Assembly (NCBI RefSeq): GCF_002332255.1
Contig: NZ_NRGW01000001.1
Span: 1,550,001 to 1,614,000, forward strand
Length of the DNA stretch: 64,000 nucleotides
Reading direction: 5' to 3'
DNA from: Halomonas sp. JB37
GTDB lineage: Bacteria > Pseudomonadota > Gammaproteobacteria > Pseudomonadales > Halomonadaceae
Both the position numbers and the translations under genes were made by a program. Positions 56,935 through 64,000 of this stretch are shown here, piece by piece. The notes below the pieces were generated by a model. It was not told the origin of the DNA. It made no database searches and saw only the letters and a list, made by a program, of their open reading frames with translations. The stretch's first letter is position 1. Each line of letters starts with the position of its first letter.

Positions 56935-57801
56935 GTGACCCCCTTTGTAGCCGAGCGCCGTGCGCTAAGATTTTCAGCCGTTTCAGCCAGCCTCTTTGCA
57001 TCCACTGGCCTTGTTTTAGGGATCGCCAGTGGCTCGATAACGATTCTTTTTGACAGCGGCTATTCCTTACTAAGCCTATTGCTAGCATCGCTATCGCTCT
57101 ATGCGCTTCACCAAGCGCGTAAGCCTGCTGATGATCACTACCCCTTTGGGCGGCTAACGGTTGAGCCGCTAGCGGTGCTGCTCAAAGGCATAGTGATCGC
57201 CATGGTATGTGTCGTGTCGCTTGTGTCAGCACTTTGGAGCCTATCGGCAGGAGGGCGGTTAGTGACGCTAGATTTAGCCTTAATGTTTGGCGTGGTCAAC
57301 GTGACCGGCTGCTTGTTGACCTGGTGGTGGCTGGCCCGCTATGCCCGCGTGGCACGCTCGTCGCTGCTAGCCGCGGAATTGCGTCAGTGGCAGATGGATA
57401 CCTGGCTAAGTGCTGCAGTGATGCTGGGCTTTGTGCTCACTTGGGGGGTAATGCAAACGCCATGGGCGAGCTACGCACGCTTTGCCGATCCGATCATGGT
57501 GCTGGTGATTGCAGGCTACTTCCTACCGATGCCAATTCGCATGGTGAAAGGCGCTCTACGTGAGCTGATGTTCGGTGTGCCGAGTAACTGCGTGCGTCGC
57601 GATGTCATGAAAGACGTTGCTGATTTTGATGTCACCGATGACGATGTGCGCTTGGCACAGGTAGGCAGTTTCTTGATGGTAGACATCCAGCTCGATAAGC
57701 AGCAGTTTCACGATGCCCAGGAAATAGTTGATAGCGTGGAGCAACGCTGCAAGCGATTAAATCTGCGCCCAATCACCAGTCTTACCCTGATTGCCGGCTA
57801 A
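56935..57801 (+). CDS. Cation diffusion facilitator-like membrane transporter
   Basis: A 288-residue membrane protein with about six segments and the CDF order: SITILFDSGYSLLSLLLASLS, then the loop DDHYPFGRLTVEPLAVLLKG, LRQWQMDTWLSAAVML, and DPIMVLVIAGYFLP. CDF proteins export Zn2+, Mn2+ or Fe2+ in exchange for protons. The second metal motif, usually HxxxD in TM5, here reads QWQMD, so the His is replaced. The GTG at 56935 with GGAG 8 bases upstream gives the start; the long open frame to 56710 overlaps the divergent LysR gene. Metal specificity is uncertain. Confidence 0.8.
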   Translation: MTPFVAERRALRFSAVSASLFASTGLVLGIASGSITILFDSGYSLLSLLLASLSLYALHQARKPADDHYPFGRLTVEPLAVLLKGIVIAMVCVVSLVSALWSLSAGGRLVTLDLALMFGVVNVTGCLLTWWWLARYARVARSSLLAAELRQWQMDTWLSAAVMLGFVLTWGVMQTPWASYARFADPIMVLVIAGYFLPMPIRMVKGALRELMFGVPSNCVRRDVMKDVADFDVTDDDVRLAQVGSFLMVDIQLDKQQFHDAQEIVDSVEQRCKRLNLRPITSLTLIAG

Positions 57802-57903
57802 GCGGCGTTAAAAAAGATTGACGTTATTTGTACAGCGGTGCTATTTAGCGCTACCGACAAAAAGTGTCGGGCTAATGATCGCTACGTTGAGGGTTGTAAT
57901 AAC

Positions 57904-58173
57904 ATGCCATTGCGCCGCTGTTTACCCGCACTGCTGCTGACTGTTCTGGTCGCTGGCTGTGCAAGCTCTACCATTGCTCCCCGCTATACTTCCGATAACC
58001 CAGACGTGATGCGTATTGGCGGAGAGCGTCCGGCTAATCGCGATACAAGCGTTGAAAGTGCCGGTTCTTTCTGCTTGGAAACAGCCGAGCGCTGGAACGA
58101 GCACGGACGTACGCCCGATGGGCAAACCCTTTGGGCGAAAGACATCATGCGTAAAGTAGTGTCTTGTCAGTAA
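57904..58173 (+). CDS. Small lipoprotein
   Basis: An 89-residue protein with a lipoprotein signal peptide (MPLRRCLPALLLTVLVAGC); the lipobox LVAG-C puts the mature Cys at residue 19. The rest (ASSTIAPRYTSDNPDVMRI...) is soluble and has two later Cys (FCLETAERW and VVSCQ) that might pair. No family is recognised. It precedes a strong terminator. Likely anchored in a membrane facing the periplasm. Confidence 0.7.
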   Translation: MPLRRCLPALLLTVLVAGCASSTIAPRYTSDNPDVMRIGGERPANRDTSVESAGSFCLETAERWNEHGRTPDGQTLWAKDIMRKVVSCQ

Positions 58174-58194
58174 GCGCTGATATTTTAACTGTAT

Positions 58195-58236
58195 AAACAC
58201 TAACGCCAGCTTTGTTAAGCTGGCGTTAGTGTTTTA
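58195..58236. terminator. Long-stem intrinsic terminator
   Basis: AAACACTAACGCCAGCTT (58195-58212) and its exact complement (58217-58234) form an 18-bp stem with a TGTT loop, ending in T-rich sequence. It should end the lipoprotein transcript before ybaK. Confidence 0.9.
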
Positions 58237-58261
58237 GTTCCTAGCAAAAAAAGAGAGCGAC

Positions 58262-58729
58262 ATGACGCCGGCGATTAATAGCGCAAAACATGCAGGGGTT
58301 GCCTTCCAAGTTCATGAGTATCATCACGATGTTGCCGCGCAATCCTATGGTTTAGAAGCCGCTGAAAAGCTGGGTGTGTCTGCCGAGCAGGTTTTTAAAA
58401 CGTTAGTTGTGAAGTTGGATGGCAAGCAGCTGGCAGTCGGCATCGTGCCTGTTACGGGGCAGCTAAGCTTAAAGAAAATTGCCAAAGCGGCCGACGTTAA
58501 AAAAGCCGTCATGGCCTCGCCAGAAGAAGTAGAGCGCACCACAGGCTATGTGTTGGGCGGGGTGAGCCCGCTAGGCCAGAAAAAGCGCCTAGTCACGTTT
58601 GTGGATTCGTCAGCTGAAGCATTCGCTACTGTGTATGTCAGCGCGGGCCGACGAGGGCTTGAAATTGAACTGACGCCGAGAGACCTGGCCACCCTGAGTG
58701 AGGCCACTTTTGTATCCCTGGCAACGTGA
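58262..58729 (+). CDS. ybaK: Cys-tRNA(Pro)/Cys-tRNA(Cys) deacylase YbaK
   Basis: A 155-residue trans-editing protein of the YbaK/ProX family that removes wrongly charged Cys from tRNA(Pro). Family motifs are VFKTLVVKLDG near residues 44-54, KKIAKAADVKKAVMASPEEVE, TGYVLGGVSPLGQKK and the C-terminal GRRGLEIELTPRDL. It has its own promoter region after the terminator and is followed by the dbpA-type helicase. Confidence 0.92.
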   Translation: MTPAINSAKHAGVAFQVHEYHHDVAAQSYGLEAAEKLGVSAEQVFKTLVVKLDGKQLAVGIVPVTGQLSLKKIAKAADVKKAVMASPEEVERTTGYVLGGVSPLGQKKRLVTFVDSSAEAFATVYVSAGRRGLEIELTPRDLATLSEATFVSLAT

Positions 58730-58854
58730 TGGCGGCGCAGATCGAGGCACTTTCTGGTATGGTGCGGTAACGTTTGTGTGCGTCGACTGCCCTCCAGAGG
58801 GCGCGCACTGTATTTATGATGGCCGCACACCTGTGGCCCAAGCAAGGTAATATC

Positions 58855-60252
58855 GTGTCTGACTCTTCTTTCTCCTCGTTAGCGTTGCCGAAAGCTTTGC
58901 TGAGCAACCTTGCATCTCTTGGCTACCATGAAATGTCGCCGGTGCAGGCGCAAAGCCTGCCGCCGATGCTGGCCGGGCGCGATGTGCTAGCGCAGGCGAA
59001 AACGGGTTCAGGTAAGACGGCGGCATTCGGTTTGGCGCTGCTGGCGGCGTTGAAAGTAGAAAGCTTTGCTGTGCAGGGGTTAGTGCTGTGCCCAACCCGT
59101 GAGCTCGCTGACCAAGTGGCAGAAGAGCTACGTCGGTTGGCCCGCGGTATGGCTAATGTGAAAGTGCTGACGCTTTGCGGTGGTGCGCCGTTCGGTCCCC
59201 AGCTTGGCTCTTTAGAACACGGCGCGCACATCGTGGTGGGTACGCCGGGACGCATTGATGAGCACTTGCGCAAAGGCTCGCTGACGCTGGATTCCCTTGC
59301 CATGCTGGTGCTGGATGAAGCGGATCGGATGTTGGATATGGGCTTCCAGGCAACCATCGATGACATCATTGCGGACACGCCCGCTTCGCGCCAAACGCTG
59401 CTATTTAGCGCGACGTTCCCGGACGAGCAGGCGTCCGGCGGCTTAACCGAGATGACCCGTGGCATTATGCGCGACCCGGTGACGGTGAAAATCGCCGAGG
59501 TGCACGATGCGCGCACTATTCATCAGCACTTTTATACGGTGGCAAATGAAGAGGCGCGATTTGATGCGCTTCGCCAGCTGCTGCTGACCTATCGACCCAC
59601 CACCAGCGTTGTGTTTTGCAATACCAAGCGTGAGACTCAGGCAGTGGCTGAGCAGTTGACGGACGCCGGGTTTAGCGCGGTAGCTCTCAACGGTGATTTA
59701 GAGCAAAAAGACCGCGATCGCATACTGATTTTGTTTGCCAATCAAAGTGCTTCTGTCCTGGTGGCCACTGACGTGGCCGCTCGTGGCTTAGACATTGCAC
59801 AGCTGGACGCCGTATTTAACTACCAAATTGCTCGTGAGCTTGATGTGCATGTGCATCGAGTTGGACGCACCGGGCGCGCCGGTGCCAGCGGCATTGCCTG
59901 CACGCTGGTGACCCCGAAAGAAAGCTACCGGCTGGAAAAGCTGGAAGTGTTACTGCAGCAACCGCTTGCCACTGAGCCACTCCCCAAACCTCAGCTGTCG
60001 GTGCCGTTTGAGCCGCTGATGGCGACGCTGCAGCTAGCTGGTGGCAAGAAAGATAAGCTTCGCCCTGGCGATATTCTGGGCGCTTTGACCAGTGAGGGTG
60101 GGCTGCGCGGTGATCAAGTGGGTAAAATTAAAGTGCTCGCCCGCAGTGCCTATGTCGCGGTTGAGCGCAATGTGATTCAACAAGCTCAGGCCAAGCTTGA
60201 GCGTGATAAATTAAAAGGGCGGGCTTTCCGCGTTCGTCGTATTCGTTATTGA
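58855..60252 (+). CDS. dbpA: ATP-dependent RNA helicase DbpA
   Basis: A 465-residue DEAD-box helicase. Motifs in order: Q-motif near YHEMSPVQAQSLPPML, Walker A AKTGSGKT, PTRELA, TPGRID, DEAD as VLDEADRML, SAT, and VATDVAARGLD with HRVGRTGRAG. The C-terminal RNA-binding domain (KDKLRPGDILGALTSEG, GKIKVLARSAYVAV) is the DbpA type that targets 23S rRNA during large-subunit assembly. The GTG at 58855 with AAGG 8 bases upstream fits the usual length (~457 aa); earlier in-frame starts are poorer. Confidence 0.92.
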   Translation: MSDSSFSSLALPKALLSNLASLGYHEMSPVQAQSLPPMLAGRDVLAQAKTGSGKTAAFGLALLAALKVESFAVQGLVLCPTRELADQVAEELRRLARGMANVKVLTLCGGAPFGPQLGSLEHGAHIVVGTPGRIDEHLRKGSLTLDSLAMLVLDEADRMLDMGFQATIDDIIADTPASRQTLLFSATFPDEQASGGLTEMTRGIMRDPVTVKIAEVHDARTIHQHFYTVANEEARFDALRQLLLTYRPTTSVVFCNTKRETQAVAEQLTDAGFSAVALNGDLEQKDRDRILILFANQSASVLVATDVAARGLDIAQLDAVFNYQIARELDVHVHRVGRTGRAGASGIACTLVTPKESYRLEKLEVLLQQPLATEPLPKPQLSVPFEPLMATLQLAGGKKDKLRPGDILGALTSEGGLRGDQVGKIKVLARSAYVAVERNVIQQAQAKLERDKLKGRAFRVRRIRY

Positions 60253-60317
60253 GCCAATAATCACTGAACGTAGATGGCAACGATACAGAGAGTAAAGAGG
60301 AGCCGACGCAGCTAACC

Positions 60318-61178
60318 ATGAAAATCCCTAAACGATTACAGCCGCTGGTCGATGATGGAATGATCGATGAGGTGCTGGTGCAGTTAATGAGCGGCAAAGA
60401 GGCGCAGGTTTACGTAGTGCGCTGCGGTGACGATGTGCGCTGTGCGAAAGTGTTTAAAGAGGCCAAGCAGCGTAGCTTTAAACAGGCGGTACAGTACCAA
60501 GAAGGGCGTAAAGAGCGTAACAGCCGCCGCTCAAGAGCGATGGCGAAGAAAACACGTTACGGTCAGAAAGAGCAGGAACAGGCATGGCTTAACGCGGAAG
60601 TTGACGCGCTTTATCGCCTGGCGTCAGCGGGCGTGCGCGTACCCGAGCCCCACGGCTTTGTAGACGGTGTGCTGCTGATGGAAATGATCAGCGATGCCGA
60701 CGGTAACGTTGCCCCGCGCTTAGATGAAGTCACGCTGACTCCAGAGCAGGCCGAAACCTACTACGCCAAGGTTATTCAAGACGTAGTACGCATGCTGTGT
60801 GCGGGCTTAATTCATGGCGACTTGTCGGAATTTAACGTGCTAGTGGATGCCACCGGCCCGGTGATTATCGATTTGCCTCAAGCCGTTGACGCCGCCAGTA
60901 ATAACAGTGCCGCTGCCATGCTTTATCGCGATGTCGATAATATGCGCAACTATTTTGGTCAGTATGCCCCCGCGCTACTGAATACCCATTATGGCAAAGA
61001 GATGTGGGCACTGTATGAATCAGGCGAGCTGCATCCCGATAGCAAGCTGACCGGCCACTTTGATTTCGATAATCACATTGCCAACGTGGATGAATTGATG
61101 GAAGTGATAGACGATGCCAAAGAGGAAGAGGCCGAGCGTCAAGAACGTATGCGTGATGACGATGATGACGAGTATTGA
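60318..61178 (+). CDS. RIO1-family serine protein kinase
   Basis: A 286-residue RIO-type kinase. The ATP site starts with SGKEAQVYVVRCGDD and CAKVFK, the catalytic loop is LIHGDLSEFNVLV with the key Asp and Asn, and the metal Asp is in VIIDLPQAV. The C-terminus is strongly acidic (EEEAERQERMRDDDDDEY). Bacterial RIO kinases of this sort are known in pseudomonads, but their targets are poorly defined. Here it follows dbpA by 65 bases and may be co-transcribed, suggesting a link to ribosome or RNA work, as an inference. Confidence 0.9.
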   Translation: MKIPKRLQPLVDDGMIDEVLVQLMSGKEAQVYVVRCGDDVRCAKVFKEAKQRSFKQAVQYQEGRKERNSRRSRAMAKKTRYGQKEQEQAWLNAEVDALYRLASAGVRVPEPHGFVDGVLLMEMISDADGNVAPRLDEVTLTPEQAETYYAKVIQDVVRMLCAGLIHGDLSEFNVLVDATGPVIIDLPQAVDAASNNSAAAMLYRDVDNMRNYFGQYAPALLNTHYGKEMWALYESGELHPDSKLTGHFDFDNHIANVDELMEVIDDAKEEEAERQERMRDDDDDEY

Positions 61179-61190
61179 GCGATCATATTT

Positions 61191-61255
61191 ACAGAGCTAA
61201 GACGTAACAGAGCTAAGACGTTGAAGTGGGCAGCCCTATAAGGCTGCCCAGCGTT
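61191..61255 (+). terminator. Direct repeat and intrinsic terminator
   Basis: ACAGAGCTAAGACGT occurs at 61191-61205 and 61207-61221. Next, TGGGCAGCC (61227-61235) and GGCTGCCCA (61242-61250) form a 9-bp stem with a 6-base loop followed by GCGTTTTC. The terminator should close the RIO kinase transcript before the convergent ribH gene. Confidence 0.75.
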
Positions 61256-61286
61256 TTCAGGCCAGAATGTTAATAGGCGCTGTGTC

Positions 61287-61763
61287 CTACGCTAGCTCAT
61301 GAATTTTGCGATGATTATTGAGCGTCATCACCACTGCATCAGCTGCTTCCTTTCCTTTGGCGCGGAAGTGGGAGTGGAAAAAGTCGTAGTGGGTGGCGTG
61401 CTCATGAAAATGATGCGGCGTCAGCACAACAGAAAGAATTGGTATTTCAGTTTCCAGCTGCGCGTGCATCATGCCTTCGACTACGGCTTGAGCGACGAAG
61501 TCGTGGCGGTAGATACCCCCATCAATAACAAATCCCGCGCCTACGATGGCCGCGTAGCGCTTCGTTTTGGCTAATAGTTTTGCCTGCAGCGGAATTTCAT
61601 AAGCGCCTGCGACTTGGAAGGTCTCTACTTGCTCTGCGGCAAAACCATGCTGGCTCGACAGCTGAGCAATAAATGCGTCTCGGGCTTGGCTGACAATATC
61701 GTGATGCCAGGAGGCTTCGATAAAGGCAATGCGAGGTGATGAAAAAACACGGGTCTGATTCAT
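61287..61763 (-). CDS. ribH: 6,7-dimethyl-8-ribityllumazine synthase, type II
   Basis: A 158-residue lumazine synthase, the penultimate enzyme of riboflavin synthesis. It has VAGAYEIPLQAKLLAKT and GAGFVIDGGIYRHDFVAQA, then LSVVLTPHHFHEH, which are signatures of the type II (RibH2) enzymes known from Brucella and Mesorhizobium rather than the common type I. Two or more His residues line the phosphate region. The ATG at 61763 follows AAGGAT. It is a stand-alone gene under an FMN riboswitch. This is probably a second, regulated copy beside a housekeeping ribH elsewhere, but that cannot be seen here. Confidence 0.92.
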   Translation of the reverse strand: MNQTRVFSSPRIAFIEASWHHDIVSQARDAFIAQLSSQHGFAAEQVETFQVAGAYEIPLQAKLLAKTKRYAAIVGAGFVIDGGIYRHDFVAQAVVEGMMHAQLETEIPILSVVLTPHHFHEHATHYDFFHSHFRAKGKEAADAVVMTLNNHRKIHELA

Positions 61764-61863
61764 GGTTATCCTTTTGGATTGTTTACCAGAATCAAGGCAT
61801 TAGGAATCCAACGGCACACGTCCAGGCCTATTAAAAATAGGCACTGTCATACGCACAGCATGG

Positions 61864-62034
61864 AAACCTTCTCTTTTATCCGGACTATGACCGTCGGCTC
61901 CGGAATCTCACCGAATCTGCTGACCTCAGCCACTAAAAGCGATTAGCTGGCTGAGCGCTCGTGGGCTTATCCGCAATGACGATTGAAGCGGCATTACCAC
62001 CGGTGGGGACTTGCACCCCGCCCTGAGAAAGTTT
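61864..62034 (-). ncRNA. FMN riboswitch (RFN element) upstream of ribH
   Basis: On the minus strand the closing stem pairs AAACTTTCTC with GAGAAGGTTT (one G-U pair). Inside are the conserved pieces AGGGCGGGGTG, CCCACCGGTGGT, GATTCGGTGAGATTCCGGAGCC and GACGGTCATAGTCCGGAT, in the right order, the long P3/P4-type arms filling the middle (given as parts; the sequences run 61864-62034). It should bind FMN and repress ribH. A hairpin GCCTATT/AATAGGC at 61826-61842 lacks a U-run. TTGGATT (61811-61805) can pair with AATCCAA (61780-61774) directly before the ribosome site AAGGAT, suggesting translational control. Confidence 0.92.
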
Positions 62035-62253
62035 GCCATTAATGGCAGCTGCTTATTATACGCGTGCTGCACGGTGTGTGTAGATGGCATCGCCAAAAAT
62101 TACGTTTTGCATCCGCTTATGCGGGCGTAAAAGGGTGGTTCACGCGCGATCCTGAAGCCCAAAATGGCCTTGTCGGTGGTAAACTGGCGGTTACGCTTAG
62201 CAGGTTAATGATTGCGTAGCGATGAGTAACGTTTTGGAACCAAGGGAGTTGGC

Positions 62254-63294
62254 GTGAAGGATATCCAGATAAATGCAGGGAGCGTCAAAGGGCTGGCAGT
62301 ATCGTTAGCGGTTGGCGCGGTCGGCGGCACCGCCTTTCAACTGACAGGGCTACCCCTAGCCTGGATGCTGGGCCCGCTTATTGCCAATTTACTGGTCTCA
62401 TCTCAAGGTGTGAAAGTCGCAGTACCTGAGCCGGTCCGCAATATTTTCTTAGCTATCATGGGCATGGTGCTAGGCAGCCAAGTAACGCCGCAGTTGGCGC
62501 ATCGGGTGGTCGATTGGCCAGTGTCCGCTGGGCTACTGCTATTGGGAGTCGCGGCTTCTACGGCAGTGGCTGCCGCCTGGTATAGGCGCTGTGGATTTGA
62601 TCCTGTCAGTGCGTGGTTTGGAGCTGCCCCCGGCGCTATGACGGCGATGATACTATTGGGTGAAAAATGCGGTGGAGACCCTCAGCGTATCGCGGTCTCG
62701 CAGTCGCTGCGTATGATCCTGGTTATTCTTTTTTTACCGCCACTGTTTTGGGCCTCTGGCGATGGCGGGGAGGGCGTTGGTCCAGTCCATAGCGGCTTAG
62801 AACATGGCTGGATGCTATTGACGATACCGCTTGTGCTGCCGCTAGGTCGCTTTCTGCGAATCCCTAGTTCAGCGCTGCTGGCACCGCTGCTGCTGGCTGC
62901 TCTATTGTCCGGTTTTGATATCGCCAGCCTTGTGTTACCGGGCTGGGGAATGAATGTAATGCTCTGGGTGCTGGGCAGTGCTATTGGCTCGCGCTTTCAA
63001 GGCATGACGCGCAAGTTGCTAGCGCGCTATTTGTGGCAGTCGGGCATTGCAACCCTACTAGCATTAGCCGTACTGGCATTATTTGCCGAGCTGATTCATC
63101 AAATATTGGGTGTGGGACGCGACGTAGCGCTGTTAGCGCTGGCGCCGGGGGGAATTGGCGAAATGGCGATTTTGGCCTTCGCGCTCAATATTGATCCAGT
63201 ATTCGTTGCTTTCCACCATCTGCTGAGAATGGTGACCCTAATGATCATTGCACCCTTTTGGGCGCGCTGGTTAATGCGCCGATCCGCTTCTTAA
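62254..63294 (+). CDS. AbrB-family membrane protein (ammonia monooxygenase-like)
   Basis: A 346-residue inner-membrane protein with about ten segments and the AbrB family (PF05145) motifs: LTGLPLAWMLGPLIANLL, AIMGMVLGSQVTP, and AWFGAAPGAMTAMILLGEKCGGD near residues 125-147, repeated in the second half as LALAPGGIGEMAILAFAL. The older names 'ammonia monooxygenase' or 'AbrB regulator' are misleading; the role is unproven, perhaps transport. The start is GTG at 62254 behind AAGGGAG. It is separate from ribH, with the riboswitch on the other strand between them. Confidence 0.85.
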   Translation: MKDIQINAGSVKGLAVSLAVGAVGGTAFQLTGLPLAWMLGPLIANLLVSSQGVKVAVPEPVRNIFLAIMGMVLGSQVTPQLAHRVVDWPVSAGLLLLGVAASTAVAAAWYRRCGFDPVSAWFGAAPGAMTAMILLGEKCGGDPQRIAVSQSLRMILVILFLPPLFWASGDGGEGVGPVHSGLEHGWMLLTIPLVLPLGRFLRIPSSALLAPLLLAALLSGFDIASLVLPGWGMNVMLWVLGSAIGSRFQGMTRKLLARYLWQSGIATLLALAVLALFAELIHQILGVGRDVALLALAPGGIGEMAILAFALNIDPVFVAFHHLLRMVTLMIIAPFWARWLMRRSAS

Positions 63295-63344
63295 GACATC
63301 AGCAAAGACCGTTAAAATCAACGTCAGTAACGTAAGGAAGACTC

Positions 63345-64000
63345 ATGCTATCGCGTGTTTTAAAACCGCTATTTCGCTACTTCGAAACGCGGATTAATCC
63401 CTATCCTGAAGGCGACGTTAAAACACCGCCCAAGGGCTTAATGCCCTTTATTGTGCATTTTTCGCGCCCAATGCTGCCGCTGCTGCTGCTGATGACACTG
63501 TTTACGGCGCTGGTGTCGGGTGCCGAAGTGGTTTTTTTCAGCTACATGGGCCAGCTAGTGGATTGGCTGGGTAACGTTGAGCGAGCGGGCTTTTGGGCCG
63601 AAAATGGCCTGTGGTTGGCAGGCTTAGGGCTTTTAATGCTGGTCGGTTTGCCGCTGCTCGTGCTGCTGCAGTCGCTGGTGACTCATCAAAGTATTTTCGG
63701 GAACTACCCGATGATTGGCCGCTGGCTTTCGCATCGCCATATGCTTAGCCAAAGCCTAGCGTTTTATCAGGATGAGTTTTCTGGGCGGGTGTCGCAAAAA
63801 GTCATGCAAACAGCGCTGGCGATCCGTGAAACGGTCACAAAGGTGATGGGCCTGCTGGTCTATGCCATTGTGTATTTCACCGGCGCCGCCTTTTTGCTCG
63901 GGCGGGCAGACCTTTTGCTGCTGATACCGCTTGGCCTTTGGCTAGTCGGCTACTTAGCGATTATGCGTTTCTTCGTGCCCCGCCTGCGCGACATTTCGAT
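63345..64000 (+). CDS. ABC exporter, ATP-binding/permease protein (5' part)
   Basis: The gene starts at the ATG at 63345, with AAGGA about 8 bases upstream, and runs off the window after 218 codons. The visible part (MLSRVLKPLFRYFETRINPY... and FYQDEFSGRVSQKVMQTALAI) is the N-terminal membrane half of an MsbA/YddA-type exporter with about four segments and the intracellular loop FYQDEFSGRVSQ, followed by the start of the next segments. The ATPase half should lie beyond the window. The substrate cannot be named. Confidence 0.85.
   Translation, partial: MLSRVLKPLFRYFETRINPYPEGDVKTPPKGLMPFIVHFSRPMLPLLLLMTLFTALVSGAEVVFFSYMGQLVDWLGNVERAGFWAENGLWLAGLGLLMLVGLPLLVLLQSLVTHQSIFGNYPMIGRWLSHRHMLSQSLAFYQDEFSGRVSQKVMQTALAIRETVTKVMGLLVYAIVYFTGAAFLLGRADLLLLIPLGLWLVGYLAIMRFFVPRLRDIS

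Overview
The window looks like chromosomal DNA of a halophilic or marine gammaproteobacterium, most likely a Halomonas relative. This is inferred from gene content: TTT and DASS carboxylate transporters, SstT, a cyclic-glucan synthase, SbcCD, DbpA, a RIO1-type kinase, and an FMN-riboswitch-controlled type II lumazine synthase. Most of the window has medium-high G+C. The first ~1.6 kb is visibly AT-rich, codes for unrecognised proteins and looks acquired. No rRNA, tRNA, CRISPR array or intact insertion sequence was seen.

Layout. 1-2116: AT-rich island with a small HTH protein, two orphan proteins and a gene-poor stretch. 2117-8316: Fe(III)-siderophore uptake (ATPase, Fur-boxed TonB-dependent receptor, two FecCD permeases, binding protein). 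8383-10022: azlCD exporter with an XRE-cupin regulator and a perfect 32-bp palindromic operator. 10199-16168: six-gene catabolic operon (cupin dioxygenase, TctCBA transporter, two SDR dehydrogenases) with a divergent IclR regulator. 16220-17443: sstT. 17681-26415: a truncated gene fragment abutting a dead cyclic beta-1,2-glucan synthase gene (ndvB), broken by an in-frame TGA and by a 4-bp repeat expansion. 26576-29905: Crp/Fnr regulator, CDP-alcohol phosphatidyltransferase, DASS transporter. 30017-35615: sbcDC, a DUF533 protein, pgpA. 35697-41851: divergent aldehyde dehydrogenase and iron alcohol dehydrogenase, a permease and a sigma-54 activator, with a consensus -24/-12 promoter in front of the alcohol dehydrogenase. 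41880-47679: msrA, GMC oxidoreductase, cold-shock protein, SLC13 permease, esterase. 47736-54185: four overlapping genes for a rearranged Mrp/complex-I-like antiporter, followed by a YihY/BrkB protein. 54317-64000: PIN-PhoH, LysR regulator, CDF transporter, lipoprotein, YbaK, DbpA, RIO kinase, ribH under an FMN riboswitch, an AbrB-family membrane protein, and the start of an ABC exporter.

How the parts work together. Several blocks are self-contained units of transport, enzyme and regulator: siderophore uptake under Fur, the TTT/dioxygenase operon under IclR, and the sigma-54 alcohol/aldehyde oxidation divergon. The Mrp-like block is probably an ion-translocating antiporter suited to a saline habitat. 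The decayed ndvB fits a lineage that no longer needs low-osmolarity periplasmic glucans. The most unusual items are the double-lesioned ndvB with its tetranucleotide tract, the rearranged four-gene antiporter module, the two-site operator of the azl operon, and the orphan genes at the left edge.
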